From assembly GCA_011032825.1 (NCBI GenBank), contig JAADJZ010000016.1:682001-746000 (forward strand): a DNA stretch of 64,000 bases, in the 5' to 3' direction. Both the position numbers and the translations under genes were made by a program. Position 1 is the first letter of the stretch. Every line of letters starts with the position of its first letter. Shown here piece after piece: positions 45,501-58,240 of the stretch. The notes under the pieces were generated by a model that was not told the origin of the DNA, did no database searches, and worked only from the letters and a program-made list of their open reading frames with translations. The DNA is from Massariosphaeria phaeospora (taxonomy: Eukaryota; Ascomycota; Dothideomycetes; Pleosporales).

Positions 45501-48500
45501 CAAAGCAAAATGCTTTTAGCAAAGAATTATAGAACTATATAAATTAGCAGAATTTCTTTTACAGTTCTAATTCTTTGTAGTTAACTTTTTTAAGTATATT
45601 TTATACATAGATTAAATCTATAGACAACAGCTTGTGTACTTTGTTATTCTATTCAAAATTAAATCAAAGTGTTTTTCTTTGTTGTTATTAAGCTTTTTGA
45701 ATATAGAATAATTCTTTAGGCGAAATCTCTAAGTCTAATTACAATTACTTTCAATAAAAAAACACTTTTAATAACACTTTTACTACTTTAGGTTTAAAAC
45801 TAAAACAATATAATAACTTTAGCAAGCTTAAGCGAAAGTAGTGCAAAAGCACTAGCACGCATTGCAGCAATAGTACTAGCAAAGCAAGCTAACTACATAC
45901 AATAGATAAGCAAGCAAATTAGCAAACTATTAGAAATAGTTGAAATTTTGAAGAGTTAAAGAACTAGTAGTGTTGCAAAGGCACCGTTTCTAGAGAAATA
46001 TAGTAAAAAAAAAGAAAACGTTACGATTATTTTTTACGAGTATAGACATTTACTGCAGATATTATGCAACAAGCTTTTTAACGAAGTAAAACAAAAAATT
46101 TGCACTTAGAATGCACATAAAAAACAACGTAGCAGAATAAGTTTAGCTATACGCAAACGATTACGTTAACTGCAATAACAAAAAACAAATAAAGCAAAAC
46201 ACGCAATGCATTTTTACAAGCTAAAAATTGTTTAAAAAAAAGCTTTATTTAATTTGCAAAAAAGTAGACGAAATACAATAAGCAACAACTAGACTTAAAC
46301 TACTACAGCAAAAAAAGTTTGCAAGTAAATACACAACTAAATTTAAAAGAATTTAGGCTAAAGTAAATAACGTAAAAGAACGCAGCTTATGCAAGTTTTA
46401 CTACGCAAAGTTAAAAAAGCACGTAAAAGATAAAATTAGTTAAAACAAAAAACTTAAAGCACTTAACGAGTTAAATAAAACTGTAGTACAAATTAACAAC
46501 TAATTATAGCAATAATAGTAGAAATGTAAGTTTACTATCAAACTATACATACGCCTAGTAGCTACGATTAAAAAAAACTTATTACTACGACTTAATAGAT
46601 ATTAACAGCGTTAAACAAATCTAGAACAACAAGCTACTACAAAAGTAGTTTACTTAAAAAAACGCTACTTTGACAAAGCAATACTTCTAGAACAAAGTGT
46701 TTAAAAAAAACGCTAGAAGCGTTACAACAACAAAGTATGTTTTTAATATAGCAAAGTAAAATACTTTTGCAAAAACTGCTTAGAAACACAATAGCAAGTA
46801 GCAAGCGCATAAGCTGTTACAATTGCTATAGTTTAACTACAGCAAGTAGCTACACTATACCCCAAAAACTTCGAGAAATTAAAAAACAATTAAGTTTAAA
46901 TAGAAAGTTTTAAAGATTTTACAAAACTAACAGGCAAAAACAACAAAAAGCTATTAACTTTACAAGTTTAAGAAATTAACAAACTATAAAACTAGATAGC
47001 TTTACGTAGTTGTTTTCTTTTAATTAATAGCTACTATAGGCTATAATATGCTAGACTAGTTTCTTGCAAAGCTTTTAAAAGTACTTCGCACTACATTGCT
47101 ACTAAAACAGCGATTCGTTTCTTTTACACGAATATACTATTTTTATTACTATACTATTAACCTATTTTAAGTGTTATTAAACCTACGATTAAGCGTAGTC
47201 TTATATAGAAAACTATAAAACTACGAATACTAGATATGCAGCTAAATAACTTACATTGCTTAATATTGCAAAAACAAGTTTTATAAGTACTAAATTAAAA
47301 AACTATAAGAATAAAAAGTTGCAAACGCAGCAATAGCGCAGCAAAGGCTAAAAAAAAAAGTACAATTCAAGAACAAGAATAGTTACAAAAACCTACTTTA
47401 GCACTAGTGCAACCAAAAAAGCTGTGCGTACTACGCAAATAATAGAATTCTTGCTAAATAATAGCTTAAACTACTATTATACGTTTTACTTAAAGACAAC
47501 GAATGTATAGTAACAAAGTATTACGTACACAACTACAACAACTAGTTAAAAAACTATAGCAGTAGCCGCAAATAAGCGTAGTATTATAATAAAAAATGTT
47601 AAATACACTAGTTATGTTAACACATAATAAAATAGTAGCTTATAAGTTTAAAAAACAAGAACTACTTTAAATGTAATAACGAATTATGCGCAAAAAACTA
47701 CGACACGTGTAAAAAAGCACGTTAGCTTTTTTGCACTAAAGAATGCACTATTTATAAGCTATAGAAAAATGCAAGAAAATAGAATTTAAAAAATTAAAAC
47801 TACAACAAATACCTACAGCTATAAGAGTGCTTCGCTAACAAATGCAACTACTACGAGCAATAGAATATTCTAAAAAAACAAGCTTTGAAAGCTTTTTTAG
47901 CAAAAAACTAGTAAGCTACTAGACTTATAGTTAGGCTAGTAAAAGTACTTTTAGCACAACCGTACAAAGCGTATAAAAAACGCAACTAGAATAGAACTAC
48001 ATAAAAGTAAAAGCAAAAGTTGCAAGCTAAAAGCTTACTGCACTACTTAATAGCAAAGCTGCTTAAACATTAGTTTCTTCGAAATAAGTAAAAAGAAATA
48101 AAATACTTTACTAAGTTAAGAATTAACTAATACAAACAGTGTTAGCTAATAGACAACTACTAAAATATAAAAGTAGTTTAATTAACATAGAAACTTAAGA
48201 AATTGAGTTAGAAGTTGCGAGTATTAAATACCGACAGCGTATTAATATTATAAACTTTAAAAGTTTTAACATGTATATTAAATACAACTAGCTACAAAAG
48301 CACAACGTAGATATTAATTAAAAAAATAAAACAATACTTAGCTAAAGGCCTAGAAAGAAAGTTGCTAAAGTACAACAAAAGAAACTAACAATTCAAAGTT
48401 TACCTAAGAACAAAAAAATTAGTTAAATTTTACTTTACAAAATCGCAAGAATTTGTAAGAAAAACTTTTAGCAGATAAGCGTTATATAGATACAACAAGT

Positions 48501-49213
48501 TGCGCTTCTAAAAGCAAACAAACTACAATCTAACTTTTTTGAAAAACTAAAAAAAAAGTTTAGAAACTTTTCTACTAAATACTAAACAAAGTTTAACAGC
48601 TATTAAAAAAAAAAAAAAAAAGCACAACCTAGCAAACTACTAAAAATTAAATTACAAAATTATCTTTAAGAAAGAAACAAAACTGCGACTAAAACTAATG
48701 TATTCTCTAACTTACAACTAGCAGAAAAAATTAAAGAAATACATTTAAAGAAATATCTAACAAGAATATATACAACTAAGCAAAAGCTTAATAGCTTCGC
48801 TAATATTATTTGTACTAAAGAAAAATAGAGAATTAAAACTATGCGTAAACTATCGACAGCTCAACAACGTTACACAAAAAAACAAATACTTACTATTACT
48901 TATTTAGAAGCTTATAAATCAACTTTAAAAAGTAAAATAAATTACGAAACTTAACGTACGAGACGGATACTATTGCATTAAAATTGCAAAAGAGCACGAA
49001 TAGTTAATATCTTTTAAAACTAGATATAAACTCTACAAGTACTAGGTTATACTATTTAAATTAACTAATGCTCTAGCTACGTTTTAGGTTCTAATTAACA
49101 AAGTACTATACAAATACTTAGACATTTTTGTTACAGCATACTTAAACAACGTATTAATATACTTTAAAAAAACGTTTAAAGAATATTAAAAACATGTTAA
49201 AAAAGTACTACAG
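45480..49213 (+). mobile_element. Retroelement H, copy 1, 5' segment (plus)
   Basis: Ty3/gypsy-like. The part from 46000 to 48000 encodes Cys-rich frames such as CNNELCAKNYDTCKKAR near 47670 and FCKNCLETQ near 46760, perhaps zinc-binding. From about 48830 the reverse transcriptase is clear: LKLCVNYRQLNNVTQKNKYL, KLNVRDGYYCIKIAKEHE, ISFKTRYKLYKY, VLINKVLYKYLDIFVTAYLN and NVLIYF (YxDD site now NN). The frame runs into the target site of chromovirus copy 2 at 49213 and continues after it at 55183. Stops are TAG and TAA. Confidence 0.78.
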
Positions 49214-52200
49214 TGAAAGGAGATCGCCTAGGAAAGCAGGTTCCAAATAAAGAATGTAATAAATTCGATAGAGTCTATCTACAGCGCGGACAAAAGAGCT
49301 CTATATACTTTATAGTTAGTTAGCCTCTAGAGCACCTGCGGAGCGCTTTCGAAGGCTATGTAAAAACCTAATACCGCAAGGCCTTCGTTAACTGGAAACT
49401 AGCAAGGCTCTTTTAAGTATCGTCGAAGCTGTTACGTACAGCGTTAATAGCTACTAAAGTCCTACGACCAAGGCAATTTATAGAGCTTTTAGCCTATTAC
49501 ATAAGCTCCTTTTCTAATCTGTAGCAATTTACTTACTCTGTTAGCGTCCTAGCGTCCTTTTTAAAGGCGTGCCGTTTTGAAAGTCTTTTGGCAATTTTCT
49601 ATCGGCGTCCTAGTAGGCCGCCGAAAATTCTTGCTAAGTAAATAAAGCTTTTGTGTTTTCGAGTTCTAGCGCTAGTTTCTATATAGGCTAGTTATAGCCA
49701 GTTCATTTAACCTAATATTCTAGCTTTCGACTTTTTTTAACTTTCTTCTAGCGCTCGCTCGTAATGCGCTTGACTAGCTATTCTTGCTCGCTTTCTACGG
49801 TAACGCTTTCTAGGCGCTAATCAAACACTGTCTAGCTTTTCAAAGAATTGTCTGCTGCGAGTTTAAGCCTATCTATTAGAAATGTTAGATTTATCTTAGA
49901 AAGTGTATTTAAAACTACGTTGCCTAAAGACTTAACTTGTAAGACTGTATATTTGCTATTTTTCTAGTCTAGTTTCTTGCTTAGGCGCCTATTAGAGATG
50001 TGTTTTTTGTATTGCAACTACACTTTATCTTCTACTTAGAGCAGCAGCGCCTTTTTTCTATGTTAATTTGCTTATTTTTTCTGCTTCTGTTAGGCCTCCG
50101 CCATAGCAGCTTGCGCGAAGTTAATGACTTTTTTTATTTTTTTAGCTATTTCCGCTGCGCTTCGCTGAGAGTCTAAAGTTGCCTAGTAGAGCGTATCCGC
50201 TCTTTTCTCTACTCGAAGCTAGATTAAGTCTATCTCGTAACTATGCTAGAGAAAAAAAGAGCTTACTTTTGTCAACACTGCTTTTTGCTCTTAGATTGCG
50301 ATTTGTACAATAGAGCATAGCTGCGCTTAGTTCTTTTAGTCCTAATTTACAAACGGCCTTAAAATAGTTTTAATTGTTAAATTTGCTTTTTCTGTAGCTT
50401 CGTTGGTTTCTAGGTGAAAAGCTGTAGATAGCTGCTTTACGATTCTAAGCTCTTTGCAAAGCGTTTTCTAGAATTCACTTACAAATTGTGCTTTTTAGTT
50501 AGAAACAATAGCGTTAGAGAGCTAGTAGTAAGCTACTACTCTTTTAATAAATACCTTTGCTACGATTGCTGCGTTAATTTTCGCTATAGAGATTAAGATT
50601 ATATTCTTGCTTAATTAGTTTGTAATAACTAGTAGATTCGTGCACCTTTTGCTTTTTAGCAGGTTAGTAATAAAGTCTATAAAGAGTTCTTTTTAGATCT
50701 TGTCCAGAACGAGAAGCGAGTAGAGAAAACTACTTTTTATTTTCTGCTATAGTTTCGCTCGTCTACATGCATCGCAGTTGGCAATGTACTATCAAATATC
50801 CAAGCTTATTCTTAGCTAAAAGAAATTCTTTTTGAAGATATTGTAAGTGTTCTCTTTGCTAAGGTGCCTTGCGATAAGCGAGTCGTAGGCTCCAAAGATT
50901 AATCTAGTGCGCAGTTAATACGTTTTCGGCACTTATTTCTTTTCTTAATAAAAGAGCGCGTCGTTTTTAACAGCGCAATCTGCTAAAGACGCTTTTAATT
51001 AAAGGCTTAAAAGAAACTTCCTACGGGTACTTTCTTTAGTTTAGCTTTTTTTTACGGCTTTCAAGGCTTTTCGGTACAAATCGTTTTCTCAAACTCCTTT
51101 ATCTCAAAGTTTATCTAAAAATAGCTTTTTTGCATTATCCTTAGAATTATCTTTTGTGCTAGCATTTTTTTCTCGTTTAGCAGCATTTTGTCTAAGACCT
51201 GCAGCATTCTGCTTTTTAAAGCTTGCACTTTTGATCTAGAAAGAAACATTTTGCTTTAGAGCTTCTACTACATCTGCCTTGTAAAAAGCATCGAGCCTAC
51301 TAGCGAGTACATTTAGCGTTGGTATTAAAGTGCTATAGAGCAAGAACGCGCAGATTACGCCTAAAGTTTTTTTTGTAATGTCATTCTCGTTTAACACACT
51401 AGTTAGTTTGAAAAGTTAGAATTTACAGCTTTTCAGCCGAACATTGTCTTGATTTTAAAAGAGATTCTGCTCTTTCTGTAAAAAAGCGTTTGCTTTTTTA
51501 TTAGCCGCCCTAAGGTAGTACACAAACTCTAGGTTGTATTTAAAAAGAATGTTCGCCTAGCAGACATGTCGCTTCGTTAGTAACCTTGCTGTAGTAAAGT
51601 ACAAAAAGTTTTTGTAATTAGTGTAAATTGTAATCTTTAGCACTGCTTTAAGCTTCGCTTTTTATTTAGTAATGCATTTAATTACTGCTAATAATTCCTT
51701 GTTGTAAATAGTGTAGTTAGACTTTGCAGGTAATATTTTAGCAAAGTAGTAAGCTACTGCTCGCTACAAGTTGTTCTTTGCTTTTTAAAAAAGCGCTTTT
51801 TTAGTAGCTATTTCTAAAGCGTCCGCTTCAATAGCGGTTTCCAAATTAAAGTTAAAATAGGCTAATAACGGCCTAGATATGAACTTTTTCTTAAGCGTGT
51901 CAAACGCTTTTTGTTGTTTGAGCTTTCAACGAAATTTAACGCTTTTTCTTGTTAACTTTGTTAGTAGAGAAACAATTGCAGAAAAGGCGCGAATAAACTG
52001 CTAGTAAAAGTTTGCAAAACTAACGAAGCTCTGCACTTTTTTAACTAAAGCTAAAGCCTTTTATTTAAAAATCGCGCGGACTTTTTCTAAATCTATGCTA
52101 ATTCTCTTGCTTACCTCGATAATAAAACTAAAGTATTTAGTTTTAGTTACTTCAAACTTGCATTTCTTAATATCGAGTTGTAACTCTGCTTTTTTTAACT

Positions 52201-55177
52201 TGTTAACAACTTTCTTAACACGTTGCTAGTAGTTTTTTTAAGAACTTCTAAAGTAGATAAGTACATTATCTAAGTATGCAAAAGCGTTAACGTTAATGTA
52301 ATTACGCAAGGTGTAGTTAATAAATTGCTAAAACGTACTTAAGGCGTTAGCAAGGCTAAATAGGCAAACTATCTATTCGTACAATTTAAATTTTGTACGG
52401 AAAGCTGTTTTCTACTCGTTTCCTTTAGCAATCTAGACTTTGTAAAAGGCCTAGATAACGTCTAGCTTAGTAAACTATTTAGCCTAGCTAATCTAATTTA
52501 GGGTCTCGTAAATCAAAGGCAGCGGGTATTAGTTCTTTTTTGTAATAGCGTTAAGCGCTTGATAGTCTACGCAAAAGCGTAGCTCTCTACTAGGTTTCTT
52601 TGCAAACAACACTAGTGCTCTAGCTTAGAAGCAACTTACTCTAATAAACTTGCAATTCAAATGCGCAGTAAGCTGCTTTTGCAAGACTAACAGTTTGTTT
52701 TTAAACATGTTATACAAAAGTTTTTATAAGACCTCTGCTTTTTTTCTGTTCTTTCTAATTAGTTTAATGCCGTAGTCTATTAGGCTTTAGTAAAGAAATA
52801 ATTTGTTAGCTTCAAACTGCATAAACGCTGTATACTAATCTTTTATTTAGTTAAGCAGCGTTAGGCGTAGGTTGACTACTACTTTAGTCTAAAAAGCCTT
52901 CTAAATGTCCGCTATAAACGCAGCGAAAATTTTAACGCTAAAGTTTTTTCTTTTAAACTGCTGCATTATTATTCTAAACGCAGCTACGGACACCTGCTAG
53001 GGCTTCTGTCTAGGCTTTCTTTTTTCCTAGCTCCGCACGCGTGTTCTAGTTAAATAGATAAAAATCGATTTTTTTGCTAAAGCTAGCGTTACCTAGCTTC
53101 CGTCTATTTATAGGCGCTCTAAGATAATATCGTATTAGTTATTCTTAGTTATAACGTACGCTCAAACTGTTTGTTCGTGCCTATTTAAGTTTATTGTAAA
53201 CTAAGCAGCTTCTGTAACTTTAACAACTTGTTTACTAATGCCTACTACAAGCCTTTCTTTTATCGAAATACGCAGAAAACGGTTTTTTTTACAAAACTTT
53301 TTGCTAACAAGACTATAAGTAGTGCACCCGAAGTCGAGCATTGCTAAAGCGAAAATAGATTAATTAATAATTGCATGTACTGTAAGTAGTTTCTCGTTCA
53401 GCCAGCGCTAGCAGAACTTCAAAAACTTATTTAATAAAGAAACCGTGTTCTTTTTTTACTACTTTTAACCGCGCTTTTAGTTAAGAGTGTCTAGTTTTTT
53501 AAGTCTTTAAACTTAGAGACTTCCTTAACCTTTGCTATCGTCTTAACTAGTTTAAAAGTTGCTTTTTAAGTTGTAGCGAGCTTTTTTGAAGCTGCGAGCT
53601 TACATTTATTAAACATGTAAGTTGCTAAACTACATTAAAAGCAAAAGTAATTCTTTTGTTGTTTCGTTATTTCTGCGTTGTTTGCCTATTTGGCTTGCTT
53701 TTTTTTCTTATTGTTAGTAGCCGCGCGGACTGCTTAGGTAGCAGCTTTAGTTGCTAGCTTTTAGTCTATAGCCTCTGTGTCGCTTATCGATTAATTTGGT
53801 ACTATCTACTACTAGTTGTTTGCCTTCGCGCGGTTTAGGTTTTTCTTAATCTAGGTAACTCGTTCTATTAGGTCTTAAAGTTGCTATGCTAGAAAGATAA
53901 TAACGCTAACTATTTTATTCTGTAAATTAGCGCGAAGCTTTGCTTTGTACTAGTTCTTTAATGTAGCTACGTTGCTTGTTATTTTTGCGTCGTACGCAAG
54001 GCGCATGAATTCTTTATTGTACTTTTAAAAGAACATTTTCTTCTGCCTAAAAGCAAAGAGTTGGTTAAGCGCTTTCTGCGCTCGCATGTAGTCTTAGTAG
54101 TGCTTGTTAAAGTACTTTTAAAACTTCTTTGCCGTTCTGTTACAGTGTTTCTAATACTAGGCGAGTTTAGTAGTAGCTGCTTGCCTTGTTAGGCAGTTGT
54201 AGATGTAGCCGCATAAGTTCTTAATTAGATTCTTGTTATTAAGCATCTTGTTCTTTACTTAGACTTTAAACTGTCTGTAGTCTAACTTTGTTTCGTTGAA
54301 CTAAGCTAGGTTAAGCATTTTGTTGCGCTTTGTAATTAGCGTAGAGGCTTTTAGAATGCTAAAGAGAGTTAGCAGTGTTGCTAGCGTAGCCCTCTTTTCT
54401 TCTAGAAAAATCTAAACTTAATTTTGCAGTATTTCGATAAGTGCTTGAGCTTTTGCACTCTCGTTATTAACTAGCTGCTTAGAATTCAAAGGTCCTGCGA
54501 GAACTAGCTTCGCTGCTAGTAGCTAATTATTTGTTACTTTTCTAAGTAGTCTTATTACGGGTTCTGTAACGAATATCTTTATATATGTAGCTTTCGCCGC
54601 ATTGAAACAAATTTCTTAAGTTTCTACATTAAGTTTGTCGTTGTTTATTAGCTTTTGTAGAGCTTTCTTAATTGCTTCGCTGCTTCGGCCTTCGCTTTTT
54701 AGCCTGCGAGCTTTTACAACTAGCATCTAGATATACTCATTCTAGGTGCCGTCCATCGTAGCGATTTAGTTTTAAAAACTTTTTTCGCTGCGTCTTAGAG
54801 TTTTTCGGAGGTTGCTTTTAACTTTTAAAAGTGTTGTACTTTTTAAAGATCTCACGACCTTCACTGCGTAGAGATTAATTAAATTTAAATAAAAAAAGAT
54901 CGCCTAGGAAGGCAGGTTCTAGATAAAGAATGTAATAAATTCGATAGAGTTTATCTACAGCGCGGACAAGAAAGCTCTATATACTTTATAGTTAGTTAGT
55001 TTCTAAAGCACCTGCGGAGCGCTCTTAGAGGCTATGTAAAAACCCAATACCGCAGAGCCTTCGTTAACCGGAAACTAGCGAGGCTTTTTTGAGTATCGTC
55101 GAAGCTGTTACGTACAGCGTTAATAGCTACTAAAGTCCTACGACTAAGGCAATCTATAGAGCTTTTAGCCTATTACA
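49214..55177 (-). mobile_element. Ty3/gypsy chromovirus, copy 2, 5964 bp, nested in element H
   Basis: LTRs at 49214-49501 and 54890-55177, 288 bp each. The target duplication is TACAG (49209-49213) versus TATAG (55178-55182), one C-to-T change apart. The least mutated of the three copies: it keeps the LTR terminus TGAAAGGAGATCGCC and the gag start ATG. It inserted within the reverse transcriptase gene of element H, which resumes on the far side. Confidence 0.95.
49529..54756 (-). pseudogene. Gag-Pol of chromovirus copy 2 (RIP-broken)
   Basis: ATG at 54756-54754 (MDGT-NEYI-MLVVKARRL) opens gag. The CCHC knuckle and protease follow (LDFGCTTYSLVSKK-type block, YDIILKRL-ING). Reverse transcriptase has YLDNVLIYF near 52270, then RNase H and integrase with H2C2 and DDE blocks. 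A C-terminal chromodomain has EY-VKWT and LALELENTKALST. Gag and pol lie in different frames. Stops are mostly TAG, at positions expected for Trp or Gln. The frame structure is otherwise free of indels relative to the other copies. Confidence 0.88.
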
Positions 55178-55182
55178 TATAG

Positions 55183-56441
55183 AAAGTAAAGCAGTACTAG
55201 CTACTACTTTATTTTAAAAAGTGTAAATTCCACGTTATAGAAACTAGCTATTTTAGATTTATTATTTTAAAAGAAAGTAAGTTTATAGACTTAAAGAAAA
55301 TCTAGACTATATAAAAGTAGCTAAATCTTAAAATAGTAAAAAATATACAGTTTGTTTTTGAATTTGCTAATTTCTATCGAAAGTTTATTAAAAATTACTT
55401 TAAAACTACGACACTGCTCTTAGAAGTTACTAAAAAAAACAAAAAGTTTAAATAAACAAAAGTACAACAATAGGCGTTTTAGAAATTTCTAAAAAAGTTT
55501 ACTACAACACCAATGCTACAGATGCACAACCTAGAAAAAAAAACTTAAGTAAAAACTAATGCTTTAGACTACGTATTAGAAGCAATACTTTTACAGCAAT
55601 GCAACGATAGAAAATAAAAACTAGTGTTCTACTATTCTAGAAAGTTCTTAAGAGCAGAACTTAACTACAACGTTTATAATAAAAAGCTATTAGCAATAAT
55701 AAACGCTTTTGAATAATAAAAAGCATAGCTAAAAAGAGCAAGGCATTAAGTACAAGTGTACTTAGACTACTAGAACTTTACTAACTTTACTACAACTAAG
55801 AAATTAAATAAACAACAAGTTAAATAGGCTGAATTTATAGTAGACTACGACATTAAAATTTACTATCGCAAAGAAACTAACAATAAAGCTGCAAACGCGC
55901 TTAGTTAAAGATTAGATTTTATAGAAACTAACAAACTAGTTACGTATAACCTAGTATTACAACGGAACCTAAACAAAACTCTCGAATACAATTTAACTAC
56001 AATTAGCTAAAATAGCTAAAGTTATAAGCATTAAGAAAAGAATGTACTAAAAATAAAGCAAGAACAACTAGCAAAGATAAATAGTTACGAATAACACTTA
56101 AGCTATACAACTTATTTAAGAATTACATGCTTCAAAAGCATATAGACACTTAAAAATTAACAAAATAGTTTAACAAATTTTAAACAAGTACTTAATACTT
56201 TAAGTACAAAACATAGTTTAAAAAGTAATAAGCAGCTATTTAGATTGTTTAAAGAACAAACTTAAGAAACATAAGCTTTACGAATTATACTAACTACTAG
56301 AACTACTCGCACGCTTATAAATTAGCGTTACAATAGACTTTATAGTAAAGCTTTTAAAATTGTTAAAACTCGAATTAGCACGGCTATGCAACTCGATTTT
56401 GGTAATTGTAAACTAATTAACGTACTTTACGAGTTCGCTGC
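55183..56441 (+). mobile_element. Retroelement H, copy 1, continuation (RT end, RNase H, integrase)
   Basis: Continues the reverse transcriptase of 45480-49213 after the nested chromovirus: CKFHVIETSYF, FIILKESKFIDLKKI, FVFEFANFYRKFIKNYFK. RNase H-like blocks follow (NVYNKKLLAIINAF near 55665, then LDYWNFTNFTTTK and VDYDIKIYYRKETNNKAANA). The integrase core ends at ISVTIDFIVKLLKL and DSILVIVN-LTYFTSS near 56390-56440. Its frame then meets the palindrome at 56442. A 17-bp direct repeat, ACGAGTTCGCTGCCTAC, occurs twice in a row at 56429-56461. Confidence 0.72.
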
Positions 56442-57307
56442 CTACACGAGTTCGCTGCCTACTTTTGCCAAGCAAATTATCTAATATTATAACCTTAATA
56501 CCTTTTTTAATAGTAAGCTAATTAGAATAATTTATACACTATTTTAAAGCTCTAAGCTAAAACTTTAAAATCTACTAAAAATTACCTAAATAGGCTAAGT
56601 ACTACTAGAGTTTTTAAAGTTTAAAAATAAAGAGCTCGCTTAAGCTCTATACCTAGTGTCTAGTAGAATTCTACTATAATAAACTTTTATATTCTAAAAT
56701 ATTTTTATTTATACTATAAGTTAGAGTTCTAGAAAGTTATATAGTATACAGCTTAGGATTAAAGCTATTAGATAGAATTAGAGCTTATATATAAAACCTA
56801 CTAAGTATAAAGTATTAGTACTATTACAACTATAGATATTACTATTTTTTTAAGGCTTGTATAGTATAATTATACTAAGTACTAAATTATTAAGTAGTTT
56901 TATATTAGGTTTTAATAGTTATATATAGATATTTGTACTTAGCTAGTATAAAGAAAGTAAACTACTTTCTAATTTATCTAGTAGCTTTAATCTTAGGCTA
57001 CACGCTATAGAACTTTCTAGTACTTTAATATATAGTATAAATAAGAATATTTTAGAATATAAAAGTTTATTATAGTAGAATTCTACTAGACACTAGGTAT
57101 AGAGCTTAAGCGAGCTCTTTATTTTTAAACTTTAAAAACTCTAGTAGTACTTAGCTTATTTAGGTAATTTTTAGTAGATTTTAAAGTTCTAGCTTAGAGC
57201 TTTAAAATAGTGTATAAATTATTCTAATTAGCTTACTATTAAAAAAGGTATTAAGGTTATAATATTAGATAATTTGCTTGGCAAAAGTGTTTCGCGAACT
57301 CGTGTAG
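56442..57307. repeat. Large palindrome (foldback), 866 bp, arms about 275 bp
   Basis: The left arm from 56442 (CTACACGAGTTCGC, gap, ACTTTTGCCAAGCAAATTATC) is matched in reverse complement by the right arm ending at 57307 (GATAATTTGCTTGGC, AAAAGT, gap, GCGAACTCGTGTAG). Pairing runs inward for about 275 bp with few differences, through TTTTTAATAGTAAGC and GAGCTCGCTTAAGC, to about 56716 and 57033. About 315 bp of unpaired centre separates the arms. No clear target duplication or coding content. It may be a foldback element or an inverted duplication inside element H. Confidence 0.85.
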
Positions 57308-57814
57308 CTCGACTACCCGTAAGGTACGTTATAGTTTAAGAACTACGCTAATACTTTTAGCCTAGAAACGTAAGTAGAAAAGAGCATTAGTTCTATAACT
57401 ATCTTTAGAAGTTAATAATAATAGTTACTACGCTTATAAGCTTAGGTTTAAGCTTAAAATAACTTAGTAGTTGCACTTTACGCTTGTAAAGTATAATTAT
57501 TTTATTCTTAAACTAATTAGTTTTGCATCTACAATACTAGCACTTAAGATATAAAAACTTACGTTGCGGCTTTTATTATAGAATATAAGCTTTTGCATAA
57601 GCTACGGCTTAGCTATATATATAAAAGTTTAGAGAATATAGAACTTAAAAAAGTAATTTAATATTACGAAATAGATACTCTACGCGACTACTTTTGCTAG
57701 CTTATAGCTGTAGTTATTACATAAGCATTCTTTTATATAGTTAAGCTTAAAGTAAAGTATAGTTACGTATGCACTAGCAAAGCTTTTATTTTTCTACGCG
57801 TTTCTAATAATTCT
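57308..57814. other. AT-rich DNA between palindrome and chromovirus copy 3
   Basis: No gene recognised. Outside the palindrome's right arm, 57308-57350 still loosely mirrors 56395-56430 (GTACCTTACGGGTAG complement versus GTACTTTACGAGTTC), so the inverted duplication may extend further in diverged form. Confidence 0.4.
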
Positions 57815-58240
57815 AGAGCTGTAATAAGCTGAAAGCTCTATAGATTGCTTCGGTCGTAGGACTTTAGTAGCTATTAACGCTGTACGTAACAGCTTCGACG
57901 ATACCTAAAAGAGCCTCGCTAGTTTCTAGTTAACGAAAGCTCTGCGGTATTAGGTTTTTACATAGCTTTTAAAAGCGCTCCGTAGGTGCTCTAGAAGCTA
58001 ACTAACTATAAAGTATATAGAGCTCTCTTGTCTGCGCTGTAAATAGACTTTATCAAATTTATTACATTTTTTATCTAGAACCTGCTTTCTTAGGCGATTT
58101 TTTTTTATTTAAATTTAATTAATCTCTACGCAGTGAAAGTCGTGAGATCTTTAAAAGGTACAACACTTTTAGAAGTTAAAAGCAACTTCTAAAAAACTCC
58201 AAAACGCAGCAAAAAAAGTTTTTAAAACTAAATCGCTACG

